In this document: positions 31,478 to 42,565 of the stretch, in pieces | Numbering within the stretch: position 1 is the stretch's first letter | Layout of the letters: each line of letters opens with the position of its first letter | DNA from: Adiantum capillus-veneris | Taxonomy: Eukaryota > Streptophyta > Polypodiopsida > Polypodiales > Pteridaceae | Length of the DNA: 64,000 nt | Direction: 5' to 3' | Assembly: GCA_014529385.2 (NCBI GenBank) | Contig: CM043953.1 | Span: 97,167,842-97,231,841 of the forward strand | Notes under the pieces: model-generated | Seen by the model: the letters and a program-made list of their open reading frames with translations, nothing else | Database searches by the model: none | What the model was told of the DNA's origin: nothing | Made by a program: the position numbers and the translations under genes

Positions 31478-34400
31478 ATGGATTCTGCCAAGTCATCGGC
31501 AACGAAGAGAAAAAGACCGACAATCAAAGATGCTCTTGCAGAAGGTGAACCCTTTGAAATTCCAGCACAAACCCTCAAGCCAACCAAAACTTGGGTGGAG
31601 GAAGCAGTATTGGAGAAAGAGGGAATAAAGATCTACCAAGGGAATTTCAGAGATCCTCAAGGGCAAGCGATGGATGTACCGATGATCCCACAGGAATTGG
31701 TAGATTATAGCAGGTCAAAAGACATCAGCAGGTACTTGGAAAGGGCAGACTTGCATAGTTTCTTCACCTCGAGACCATCAGGTGTGGATACAAGAAGAGT
31801 GTACGAGTTGGCAACATCCATTCAGAAGGATGGAAAAGCCACATTGACAGCCATGGATGGAGAGAAAGTAGAAGTACAGATCACTCCACAGCTCATTGCA
31901 GACGCATTGAAGCTGCACAACAAAGGGAGCTCGGTCAGGGAAAGAAGGGAGGCCATAGAGGTCTATGGGCCCAAGAAGCAAAATGCAACCTATGGAGATA
32001 TGGAGGACCCAAGAGCGAAAACCCTTTGCCGACTATACAACCAATTTCTTCATGTTTGCAGTAAAAGACCGCAAAAGTATACGACACCACCCCATGCCAT
32101 TGCGACCACCATCACATGGGCATTTAAGAGCAATATGCCAAAAGAGGTGAATTACGCTCAACACATCCACGAGCAAGTAATTTCCATGCACAACGAGAAG
32201 CCAAAGTACATAGGAGGAGCGGAAATTCTGACAAGAATAGCTTATGAAGCTATTGGAGCTAGAGATCAGTGGCCAAAGTTTCCCTCCCAGAATGAGTGGC
32301 TTGGAGAAGCTGACGAGGAGGAAGAACAACCCGAAGTATCCAAGAGGGCATCCACAAGAGCACGCCGGAAACTAGAAGTAGTTTCAGAACCTGTAGAGGA
32401 TGTGGACGAGCCGCTTCAGAAGAAATTAAATAAGAAGGTTGCTCCCAAGCAAACCAAAAGTCAGAAAGCGGCAAGAATGGAAAGACTAGTGGAGCAGTTT
32501 AGAGCGGAAAGAGCTCTAAAGGGTGACTTTGAAGAAAAGTGGGTGCCAGACCCCACTAAAGTTGGAACTAGCTCAGCTAGGCCACATATTGATCAATACG
32601 ATCAATATATTAAATCTTATGAGGAGTTAGAGGCTATTCTGGAGCAGCAACCTGTCGAGCCATACACTGAAGAGGAGGTACAACAATTAAAAGCTGAGCT
32701 GAAAAAAGACGACAAGGGGAAAAGGAAAGTAGATGAGTCTACTAAGCCTCAAGAGAAAGATAGGCAAGCCGACAAAGGGAAAGCCAAGGAAGCTGAGGAC
32801 AGATATCCCTCTATGACTGACGTACCAAGCCCTAAGAAGACGGAAAAAATTGGGGAGGAGACCACAGTAGAGGTGGACACAGATGATTTGGAAAAGCCAG
32901 AGGCCGAGACCAAAGAAAAGAAGATAGATCCAGTTCAGCAAAAGAGAAATGATTATGAGGATCTGGTAGAGATAGGATACACCGAAGAAGAGGCCCTTGA
33001 GGCTGTTTATGGGATCACCCTACAAAAACAAGATGAACGGAGAGGAACGGAGGACAAAACAAAGAGTAAAAAAGAAAGTGAAGAGAAACTGGACGAACCG
33101 AAAGTACTAGAAGAGCCAAAGCCAATGGAGGTGGTGGCGGAAAGAGCTTTAGAGTTGACAGATGATGATGAAAAAGACATGCACATGGTGCATGAACTGC
33201 TCAGCAAGATAAAAGAAAGGTCCAAGGCAAAGGAAGTAGAGATTGAGACAGCCAAACAAAGGGAAGCGGAGTTGCAGAGAAAATTAGGGAATGCTATGAC
33301 TGAATCTGAAAGTCATAAAGCATCACTCTATGATGCGGAAAACGAGAGAGACGGCTTGATACTCCAGCTAGCCGAGGCTTCAAGAGAAGTAACAAGTGCA
33401 CAGGAAGCAAGGGAGCGGATAGAGGATTAGTTGGAGGCGGCCAAGGATGAGCTCATTGAGCTAAGGGAGAGAGTCGAGCTCCAAGAAAGAACAATCACTA
33501 GACTCAGGACTACCCCTAGAGCTAGCAGAGCAGGAACTGAACAAGAGGGATCTATCATACCAGCTTTGGAAGACCAGGTCCGAAGCTTACAAAGAGAGCT
33601 GAGATTAGAGCAAGTGCAAAGGTTGCACATTGCGGAGGGATCATTGGCCGCAGAGGAGAGGCTCACATTAGAAAATCAAACACTACGGACAGAGAATGAG
33701 GCCCTCCACAAACAGCTCCAAGATCTACAAGAGCAACAAAGAAGAGAGACAGAGACACCACAAGAAGAATCAGGTGGAGCAGCCATAGAGCTACCAGAAA
33801 CTGGAGAGGCAACCACAATTGAAGATCTAGCCCTAGCTCAAGAGGTGGCCTCGACTTCAAGAATCTCTGAAGAAGAAGAACAAAGGCTCCATGACCAAAT
33901 AGAAAAGTCAGCAGAGGAGAGTGCAAAGGCGGAAATGGAATGGGAGAGGAGACTCCTAATCTCCATTAGACTTCAGGGACTAGACACAAAAGTGCTCCAT
34001 GAATAGTGGATGCAACCCAGCCTGCCTTTCCCTTTGATGAAATTTGAAGTGCTAAAGACGAAAAAGAGAATAGAGGAGGAGCAGTATGTCGCTCTTTATG
34101 AAGGCGACATCACAAAGGAGGAACAATCAAAGAAGATAGTAGATTCACAACCTAGATGGAGGAAAGGTTGGCTGAACAAATACCCAGCCTACCTCATCTA
34201 CTTGGTAGAGGCACTAAAGGAAATTCGGGAGGATGCAACCTTCTGCCCGGTGCCAAGAGTCAGAAACTGGAAAGAGCATGGCAGGATTGCAGAAAAGAAG
34301 CCAAATTGGCTTAACTATCCCAGGATGCCAGGACCAAAGGCAGGAGAGAGAATAGGTAAAGCCTACATGGTGAAAATCCTAACGGGCACCATCAAGCTCT

Positions 34401-34753
34401 TTACTGGCTCTCCTGACCTTTCATGTCAGATGCTCAAGAAAATCTGCAGGACTCTCTTAGCTTGCATTGAAGTGTTCGCGCTAGATAAAGCCACGACCTC
34501 GAGTCTACTATCAACGGCCGACACAGTGACTGATATGATGTACGATCTTTCATTGCAGCCTTCTCCAAAAGTGTTACACCTCCTATACCAAAGGATTATG
34601 TTTTTGCCTAGCTTCCACATGCAAACATTCGAAGAAGCTTTCTACACCGGCTTTTTCACCCACGAAAGCAAAATATTCGGCCCAACCTTGACCATCGGCA
34701 ACCTACGATACGAATCACATTTGCAGATGCTCAAGACGACAGGACTTTATTGA
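31478..34753 (+). CDS. Long retroelement reading frame, 1092 codons with two internal TAG codons
   Basis: The ATG at 31478 starts MDSAKSSATKRKRPTIKDAL. The same frame runs to a TGA at 34753 with only two interruptions, both TAG (33428-33430 and 34004-34006). Residues about 60-280 form a globular region (KDISRYLERADLHSFFTSRP, VYELATSIQKDG, VEVQITPQLIADALKLHN, HAIATTITWAFKSNMPKEV). It resembles the pattern of the 'putative plant transposon protein' domain found in Athila-like ORFs; that match is tentative. Residues about 280-840 are highly charged, with heptad-like coiled coil after 580. The last 247 residues are globular (KKIVDSQPRWRKGWLNKYPAYLIYLV). It sits directly before a polypurine tract and LTR, as an accessory or env-position ORF would. 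Function unknown. Confidence 0.7.
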
Positions 34754-34787
34754 CCAAGCATAAAAAGTCATGTCAGGGATGACATGA

Positions 34788-34802
34788 ACGCGGAGGGGGG
34801 GA
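34788..34802 (+). promoter_or_regulatory. Polypurine tract
   Basis: GCGGAGGGGGGGAG immediately precedes TGTTGAG, the expected layout for plus-strand priming at the start of a 3' LTR. It lies 35 bp after the stop codon of the long reading frame. Confidence 0.75.
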
Positions 34803-35086
34803 GTGTTGAGCCAGCAGAGGATCACACCTACATTTTTGCTCACACTCATCATTTTGTAACCATTGATTGTAATAAATGTCTTTCCGACATTAATTTTGAT
34901 TTGAGCCATTCATTAAGTAACGAACTCAATTGAGTTTCCATCTTGTAATCCCGAAGTAATTTCACTTGCTGATGTAATTAGTTAGAGATGTTCTCACCTC
35001 CAAGGCTGAGGTATATAATCCAAAGTTTTTGTAACCTAAGGAGATGATTAATCAAAGTGAGTTTTTTGGAGCGCCGTGACTGTGTC

Positions 35087-35163
<77 letters not shown>

Positions 35164-35795
35164 TTATCTACTTGCTACGCGAGCTACGGAGCCGCCATTG
35201 GAGAAGCGACACCGCCATTGTGTTAGCAACGGTGAGAGCTACGCACAGATACCAAGAGTGCGCGCTATCGGCTTCGATGTGTGGTAAGTTCCTACGAGCT
35301 TCGGTGTGATTTTTCTTCCAACTCGTGTGTCGGAATGGAGCGTGCAACATATCTATAGAACCACAACGAGTAGAGCTACACATTAGTACCATCGGGGTCA
35401 AGTTTCGATCACCTATATTTTTTGGCCTGTCTTCATACGCGTTTACCGCACGGAGAGGTTATAGGTTGATTTTGCAGCTCAAGTCTTTAGGGTGTTGTTC
35501 TTACCTAGTGTATAGACTTCCCCTTGATTTTGAGATCGATTCAATGATTCTTGATCCTGTTTCGTATAGCATTCGTTCGTAGTACGGATTTCAGTCACTT
35601 GCGTATTTTAGAATTAGATTTGATTTCCTTAGTAGTGATTGTCATTAGAAGGTCGAGTAGGTGATTTGACACCCACCTAGTTGTTTCCATGCGCCTGCGG
35701 GTCAAGCTCCATCCTCGTTTGACAAATTCTGTTGTTGGTTGAGTTCTCGCTATTTAGCTTCCGCTAGCGGCGTAACCGCCTTAACAGCAGGCAAA
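34803..35795 (+). mobile_element. 3' LTR following the long reading frame (right end approximate)
   Basis: Begins with TGTTGAGCC directly after the polypurine tract. A TATA box (GTATATAATCC) lies at 35011. A (GA)n run at 35089-35161 follows in the likely transcribed leader. The right end is uncertain; candidate CA ends occur near 35786-35795. No matching 5' LTR was recognised in the window. Confidence 0.6.
35089..35161. repeat. (GA)n microsatellite
   Basis: About 36 GA units about 80 bp downstream of the LTR TATA box, so probably within the transcript leader of that LTR. Confidence 0.96.
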
Positions 35796-35839
35796 CGTCG
35801 TGGAGGAGGAGTTCTTGGCAACCCAAGCCAAGATTGTGG

Positions 35840-36341
35840 AAAATCAACAACCTCTTCATGTTGATTCACACAAATCTGATGCCCCAAATATTTTTGATGA
35901 GAGGAGATTGTCTCTCAACCTTTACCTCACACCAACTATGGACGACAACAAGAGGTAGCATGCAATAATTATCTTCCTTGTGTAATTGGCCATCCCAACG
36001 TATTTTCCTAACACAAACTTTTGTAGGATCTTTTGGACATGAAGGTGTGGGAAGATCGCAAGGCGGGAGAGAGCAATGTTTTTGGCCCAAAAGCAGCACT
36101 TGCAAGCTACATCGGCAAACTACCCATGGGCGACATCTGCATTATCCACAAGGACTTCTCCCTTGATGAACATTTTTCTTTGTGGGTCTTGAAGGCTATC
36201 AACAAGATCTTGTGCTTGTCTACTATACCTCAGACTATGCAAGTTGTTTCTCTTGTAAACAAATCCCTTGCAATGGTCACTTTTGGTATATGTTTTTATG
36301 GCAAGGTCTTAGCCCGTGTATCTATCAATCAAGCCTTGTGA
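35840..36341 (+). pseudogene. Gene B, copy 1 (unknown protein, 3' exons only)
   Basis: This matches the better-preserved copy at 61.1-62.6 kb. Upstream exon: about 35840-35954, with SLNLYLTPTMDD aligning to SVDLYLHPDADE. Intron: 35955-36026 (GTAGCATG to TTTTGTAG). Last exon: 36027-36341, DLLDMKVWEDRKAGESNVFG, PKAALASYIGKLPMGDICII, LWVLKAINKILCLST and LAMVTFGICFYGKVL. A one-base shift just before the intron breaks the upstream exon. No known domain is recognised; the last exon looks like a compact alpha/beta fold. Upstream exons are missing, cut by the LTR to the left. A degenerate histone H3-like gene lies 1.3 kb downstream in convergent orientation, as in copy 2. Confidence 0.7.
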
Positions 36342-36830
36342 GTGGAAGACCCACAAGCCATAGCGGCCTCAGTCCTAACTTCCATTTTACCTAATGCTGA
36401 AGCAAGATGCAAGGAAGTTCCACAGTGCCTGAGCCCCTTTTGTAATTTCATATATCAATATAATATCAGTTCCACGTGTACTTCCTATCTTGACTTACAA
36501 TTTGGTGTTAATACATGGATTGCAATGAAATTTAATTTTCTAGTTTTGAGTGGGCAAGTTTATTGTGATTTTTATTAGCTGCCTTAAATTTTGATTTGGT
36601 ATAGAGACATGGTGCTCATTAGATCAATTTAAAAGCTATGATTGTGCAAGTGCTTTGTGGGTCGATCTCTATCTACTATGACGATGTTGAGGGTCCCAAC
36701 TTGCCAGATGGAGGGGTCAATGTACAGGCAAGTAATTGTCACAGGATGTGTCATTAGCTTTCAAATGGTATTCTTAATGCTAATGTTGTGCTGGATTTGT
36801 CCCAAAGACTGCAAGAAAACCCTATCCCTA

Positions 36831-37362
36831 TCCACAAGGCACCAATTTTGGGCAAAACAAGTGCACTTGTTTTGCCCAAAATTGATGTCTTGTGGACATG
36901 GATTTTTAACAGTGTTTGGGACAAAACAAGCATATCTGGTGCCTTCCAGATGTCAATCAAAGGAATTTTGTTTTTCTCTCAATCTTCCACAGGTACAAAA
37001 GGTTGGGAAGCCACTAGTACCAAAAAAACTATTAGTGATTACTTTGTTGGGTCTTATTTGCCAGTTGAAATACAAACATGCTATCTGTTTTGCTATGGTG
37101 GTGCAGAAGGCCCCTATCCACAAGGCAGTGACTTTGGGCTTGACCGGGCTAGTAAGCATCATTTCAACTGGCAAATAAGACCCAACAAAGTAATGACTGA
37201 TAGTTTTTTTGCTACTAGTGGCTTCCAGACCTTTTGTACCTGTGGAAGACTGAGAGAAAACCAAAATTCCTTTGATTGACATCTGGAAGGCACCAGATAT
37301 GCTTGTTTTGGCCCAAACATTGTTAGAAACCCCTATCCACAAGACATCAATTTTGGCCAAAA
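36831..37362. repeat. Nested hairpins between gene B copy 1 and the H3-like pseudogene
   Basis: A small near-perfect palindrome at 36831-36897 is centred on CAAGTGCACTTG, with arms containing AATTTTGGGCAAAA. It overlaps a larger inverted repeat with arms about 36870-37080 and 37150-37362 (axis about 37116). GTACAAAAGG at 36993 pairs with CCTTTTGTAC at 37230, for example. A transcript across it would fold into a long hairpin. Confidence 0.9.
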
Positions 37363-37682
37363 TAGATATTATGTGTGCATTTCAACAAATGTCACTTGGA
37401 GCCTGTTCTAAAGGTTTTCTAGCAATAGCAACAAAATACTCATCCACAACTCCCTCCCCCCCCCGTCTCCCCCTCTGTGTTCAATGGCATGGTGTGCAAG
37501 AACTACCCAACAATGTTACAATAGACCTTAAAAAATTATTGAACAAAAATTAAATACAAAGAGCTTAAATGAGATAAGAAGCGACACATTCCAAAATGAG
37601 TAAGCATCATTTCATTTCCAAATTTGAAGTCATTACATATCCATTGAAAAAAGGTGTTGTTGTACATATTAGTAGCTACAAG

Positions 37683-37945
37683 TTCTCTCGTATTTGATAA
37701 TATAATGCCAAATCTTTTTGCATTATAGATACATGCTTGGCATGGATGGCACACAAGTTGGTATCCTCAAATAAACCCACCAAGTATGCCTATGCAGCTT
37801 CTTGAGTCCTTCGAGGCTGATGAGATGCATGCGTAACTCAGTGTTGTAACTTTGCACAATAGCTCGACATGTCCATGCAAAAGGATCCCTTTGGATGAGA
37901 AGTTACACACACTTTTAATAATGTTGAATATTAGCAAAGGCTCTG
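37683..37945 (-). pseudogene. Histone H3-like pseudogene, copy 1
   Basis: Minus-strand translation gives the histone-fold of H3 in pieces: LLIQRDPFAWTCRAIVQSYNTELRM (alpha-N/alpha-1 and loop 1), then after a frame change QEAA, a stop, and [20 protein letters not shown] (alpha-2 and loop 2) with SIMQKDLAL. Canonical H3 has the same order with LPFQRLVREI and [20 protein letters not shown]. It shares with copy 2 the unusual SYNT/LYNT in place of the H3 DFKT, so both derive from one divergent H3 variant. A stop and at least one frameshift make it non-functional. The N-terminal tail is not recognisable. Confidence 0.8.
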
Positions 37946-38225
37946 CTAAAATGGCATACTCTGCAAGGTTGTCTATGTAGTGCCTCTTGCTCATCTTGCT
38001 ATAAAACTTTGTTTTGTGGCAGCACTTGGAGGGTGGGTCTGCATCCTCTAGGAAATTTCTTTTGTTGCTAGACTCATATTCTTGAGGTCTTAACAGTAAA
38101 AAATGACACTCATTATTTTAGTCATTTCTCTTTTTTTATTGAAATATGGAATGATCACTATTTTCTATACCTAATTGGTTTTTTTAGGGCATAGATGACT
38201 AAATTAAATTTATTCAAATTAAGCA

Positions 38226-39623
38226 GGACATCGACTGGGATGATCGTGGCCCCCTAAGTGGGCATGAACATAATCGGTGGCTCAAGAACAAACTCCCTTG
38301 TCCTTGCACCAAGTGCAAAAGGGAAATTCCTCCCTTGAGATGCATTGCATTGGAGCACGTGGAGAACGAAGGGCTTTGGCATCCTCAAAAAAGTGCTCGA
38401 AGAGATGAGAGTGCCACTCAACCCATGCTTGAGGAGGTACCCCATTGGTCTGTGTTTGGTGGTGGTGCACTAGCGTGCAAGGTTGAAGGACAAAGATAAG
38501 AGCTATTGGACACATTGGATGCACTTCATCCTCCCACTAGCTCTACTTCGTGAGCTCCTCCTCTGGCATCTCTGTCTCACTTTAAGATAGAGGATGAGCA
38601 CATGTTTAACATTTGTGATGAGTTGCTGTCTCATGAACACAACGTGTGCAAGGAGAATTACCATCCATGCACTTGACGCACAGCGGCAACGGATGACAGA
38701 TTGTTGGCGAGTGCCCAAACACCTCTTTGACGGTGCATAGAACTCGGTGCTCTAGGCATCGTTGGAGGTCCCCAACTTGCAATAAAAATTCAGTTGGAGC
38801 AATGCAAGTGTCAATGCACTCCTTAGGTAAGTTTGAAATATGTCTTTTTATACATCTCTCTCGCTTTATGGTGCCTCCTTGCAATTGTATTGATTTGCCT
38901 ATCTGTTGTATTTTGATGGGTAAAATATTGCCAAATGATCACCACATGCCTTGAGCTCATCAAGGAGCTAGATTGTATGTAATTTCACGTGGCATGGAGT
39001 ATGAGTGCATCCATGTGTGCGTCAATGATTGCATGTTATACCGCAATGACCACGTGCATTCTACCTCATGTCCCATGTGCGGGGAAGCACAATACAAGAC
39101 CGGAGTGAGCATGGTGCACCTACCTCGTAAGGTACTGAGAAATTTTTCATTAATCCCTTGCACTCAACACATGTTTAAAAGCAGTTCTATTGTGGATCTT
39201 CTCATGTGGCATGCCAACCACCACTCAAATGATGGAATGATGTGTGTCCCTACCGATTCAGCTGCATGGAGGCACATTAAAACTCAATGGCCAAAGTTTG
39301 GGTTGGATCTTGGGTTAGCAAGTGATTGTGTCAACCCCTTTGGCACTAAGTCTACCTCATGGATCACTTGGCCTGTGGTGATCATCAACTATAATATTCC
39401 ACCATGGGAGACAACCCAGAAGGGCAATATACTTCTTTCCTTGCTTGTGCACTATGGAAGTACAAAGTGTCGAATATTGATGTCTATCTCAAGCCCCTCA
39501 TCGAGGACTTAGAGGAGTTATGGAGAGGCATTCGTGTTGTAGATGTCTCACTTGCAAAGGGAGGAGAGAATACATTATGATGGGAATCCTTATGTGAGAT
39601 TTTTGGTATCTCTCTTCTCCCCC

Positions 39624-39666
<43 letters not shown>

Positions 39667-42106
39667 GTTTCAAGCTTGTCTCTAATGATATGATATGTAT
39701 GCATGGTTGTCCACATCGGATCACAATGCATGTCCTACTTGCGAGCGATCATTGGTGCTAGAGAGGCCGGATGCCTTGTGCAAGGTGGTATATCCAAACA
39801 ACCACCGTTTCTTACTCCAAGGCCATAGCAAGCACAAGGCTCCAACAAATGGGAAGACACCTCTAAAGCTCACGATGGAAAATTGGGCAATCATTTGGGA
39901 AGAGCACTACAACAACAATCCGGCTCCAAGTCCTCCACCAAAAGGTATGTCAAGGTACTCCATATTTTTAAGGCTTACATATTGGAAGGAATTAAAAATA
40001 CACTGACACCTCTTGGATCCCATGCACATATTCAAGAATGTAGCCCAAACCCTGTGGGACCACATTATTGGCAAGAAAGACACATTGGGTGCAAGGGACG
40101 ATTTGAGGGTCTTGAAACGTCTCCCCGCCATTGTTACTTCACATCCTGCCCCCAATGGGAAGAGTGTGCTTCCTAAAGTGCCCTAGATGCTAGCCAAGAA
40201 GAATTAGACAAAGTGAAGGATACCATTGCGTCTATTCGCACACCAACATGATACATGAGGTTGTTAAATTAAAGGGAGATTTCACAAAAGCGAAGAAGGG
40301 TGGAAGCATTCAATTTTATGGGTTGAAGTCCCGTGATTGGTACAAGATGCTTTAGGTAATGTCCCTCTCCCTATTCTATCTATTGTTTTTTGTGTATGAA
40401 TTTCTCTCACTTTCCCCGCCCCTAATTTACATTGTAGTTCATTCTACCGATGAATATGTGTATATGTCGGGACAAGAAAGTCAAGGATGCTATTTTCAAA
40501 CTTGGAGAGCTAGTAAGGTACACCACAAGACTCCACTCAACTACACTTTTTTTATGTACACAATAATCTCAACTAGCACTTAGTGTATCCTTGTGTGTTT
40601 TGTTGCAGATTTGTGAGCTCCAAGGAAATTGAAATAGATGTTATCCCTTCTCCTCAAACACTTGCAATAGAAGCTGTGTGTGCCACCGAGGATGCATTTC
40701 CTTGATCGATCCTTCTTAGTCAAATCCACCTCTTGGTTCACGTTGTGGAGTACAACACGCATGGTGAATTTTCTTTTAGAAAGGTTTTTAAAGATTCTCA
40801 AATATTTTTTACGGCTACGGTCTCAACCAGAGGCATGTATGGCCAAAGGGTGGATTGTGCAAGAGGCATGTGTTTATATCTTAGAGTATTTGGTACAAGT
40901 TGATCCTTCAATCCCTTGCATGTGGTCAAACGAGGAAGATGCAAGCATGAAAGGGAAAACTATTTAACATGGATATGAATCTATCTTGAGTGGTCAATAA
41001 CTTTTGTATTCTCAATGCAAAGATTATGACCAAGTGGGTGGACTTGTGGAAAATTGCAAAGGCAAGGCGTTTGCAAGAGAGAGAAGCATGGAAACAAGTT
41101 CGTGGAGGAAGGAGGGCACCCCCAGTGCCTAGACAACTTGCATGTTTCCCTTATCTCATTAGTGCGGAGTGGTTTGATGAGATAATGACTGAAGAAAAAG
41201 CACACAAAGAAGACATCACCGACGAAGAATGTGAGTGTGCACGAGGTTGTGTACCAAAGGTAGAGAAATCATAGACCTAAACCATATTGTAAAGTTTTTT
41301 CTTGATTTTATCTTTATAATTGATAAAAGATGCTCTCTTATTTTGTAGTGCCTTTCCTTTAAATCTATGTGGTCAAAGGGTTATCACTTTTGTACGTGCC
41401 ACATTGACAAGCATAGAACCACCATGGGCTGTGGCATCATGGGCACCTTTGACATAGATGGTGATGAAGCCAGGTACTATGGAACTATTGAAAGGATACT
41501 AAAGGTTAATTTTAGAACCTTTCATGCCTTCATCTTTGAGTTCAAGTGGTTTGCAAATGTGTCTAGACAACATGAGAATGGCCTCTACATGGTGGACTCT
41601 AGTTTGCATCACACAAGGAGGAATGACAATTTAGTTTTGCCACGCAATTGTGAGCTGGTGAGTGACTAGCTTTTTTATTCTTATTTGCTTGTAGCATTAA
41701 TTATACCAATGGTACTCACTTTGAGCTTCTCTTCTATAGGTCATCTATATCTTAGCAATCCACCAAAAAAATCTTTGGTTCGTAATTCCTGTAACACCTC
41801 GGGGGAGAACGAATTTTTGCACTAATGAAGGGGAGACCATCTTCGACCCTCTTCCACCTCCTACTTTGGATGAGGAGGACACAGAGGAGAGGAAGGTCAA
41901 TGAATCAAGTCTGACAGTCGCAAGTCTTAGCGAGGATGATTGTCATGATGATGAAGATGATGAGATGGAGGATGAATAATTCAAAGATGATGAAGCCAAC
42001 GCATCCATAAACGACAAACCTATTTCTCTCTTTATTGATTTAGGATCCATGGGCTTAGAATTGGATGATGCTTCTAATAGGGATCTTTTGAAATATGATT
42101 CATAAA
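38226..42106 (+). pseudogene. CACTA tnp2-type transposase, copy 1
   Basis: Domains in order across decayed exons: an N-terminal acidic exon after an AAGCAG acceptor (DIDWDDRGPLSGHEHNRWLK, PCPCTKC, PHWSVFGGGA; 38226-38500). Next is the Transposase_21/tnp2 region (39000-39520: YECIHVCVNDCMLYRN, TSCPMCGEAQYKT, LMWHANHHSNDGMM, GLASDCVNPFGTKSTS, NIPPWETTQKGN). Then NGKTPLKLTMENWAIIWEEH (39850), the DPMHIFKNV-like metal-site block (40015), DUF4218-like sequence (40680-41200) and a DUF4216-like segment (41367-41669: GDEARYYGTIERIL, FKWFANVS). An Asp/Glu-rich C-terminus ends at about 42104. Stops and frameshifts are frequent. It would catalyse excision and reinsertion of CACTA elements. Confidence 0.85.
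39620..39665. repeat. Poly-C followed by (CT)n inside CACTA copy 1
   Basis: About 15 C residues run into about 15 CT units, within an apparent intron of the tnp2 gene. Copy 2 has only a short AGAGAGAG run at the equivalent position near 48240. Confidence 0.93.
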
Positions 42107-42394
42107 CATTAAACATACTTTATGAAATTTTTTGGTCATGTAATCCATTCATCTCTTCCCCCCCCCCTTCCTCTCTCTAATTTTGGGAAACATGCTAAAT
42201 TATGTTAATCAAGTGATTACTTTAGCTATAACCAAGTGTAATCCTAGATAGCTAACTATTGTTTCATGTTTTTATATCTCTTTTTTTTAAATTTGAAAAT
42301 TTCATATAATGTTCTTTAATTTTTATTAAGAGGAGGGAAACACCAAAATTTGGGGGGACGGGGGGGATGTTTAATACAAAATTTGAAGTAGCAA

Positions 42395-42450
42395 CAATAA
42401 TGGAGGTAAACATCACGATAATAATTGCGGAAATAGTTGTGGTAATATTT
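42395..42450. repeat. CACTA subterminal repeats, copy 1 3' end
   Basis: Short degenerate units of GGTAAA/GATAAT/GGAAAT/GGTAAT type preceded by a C or T recur at about 10-12 bp. The same motif class recurs near the 3' end of copy 2 and at 50064-50122. In CACTA elements such subterminal motifs bind the accessory protein. Confidence 0.55.
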
Positions 42451-42565
42451 GAAATGCAAAAGAAAAACCCACCCTCCTCTTTCTTCCCTCTCCAGTTGAT
42501 TCCGGACATTCTCTCTACAAAATGCAATAAATGACCGCGGTAAACAATTAGATATTTTCATAGTG

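Larger units (their letters stand above)
38226..42565 (+). mobile_element. CACTA (En/Spm) element, copy 1, 3' end defined
   Basis: The right end is TTTTCATAGTG at 42555-42565, the reverse complement of a CACTATGAAAA terminus. The equivalent end of the inverted copy starts at 45227. Subterminal GGTAATA-like motifs are present at 42395-42450. The transposase region starts with an exon at 38226. Homology with copy 2 extends about 125 bp into the preceding intron, to about 38100. The 5' end is not established; a CACTATTTTC at 38157 is not supported by a matching terminus or target duplication. Confidence 0.75.

Noticed and set aside
38157-38166. CACTATTTTC as 5' terminus of CACTA copy 1
   Set aside because: It lies inside intron sequence shared with copy 2, does not match the CACTATGAAAA end beyond six bases and has no matching 3-bp duplication.
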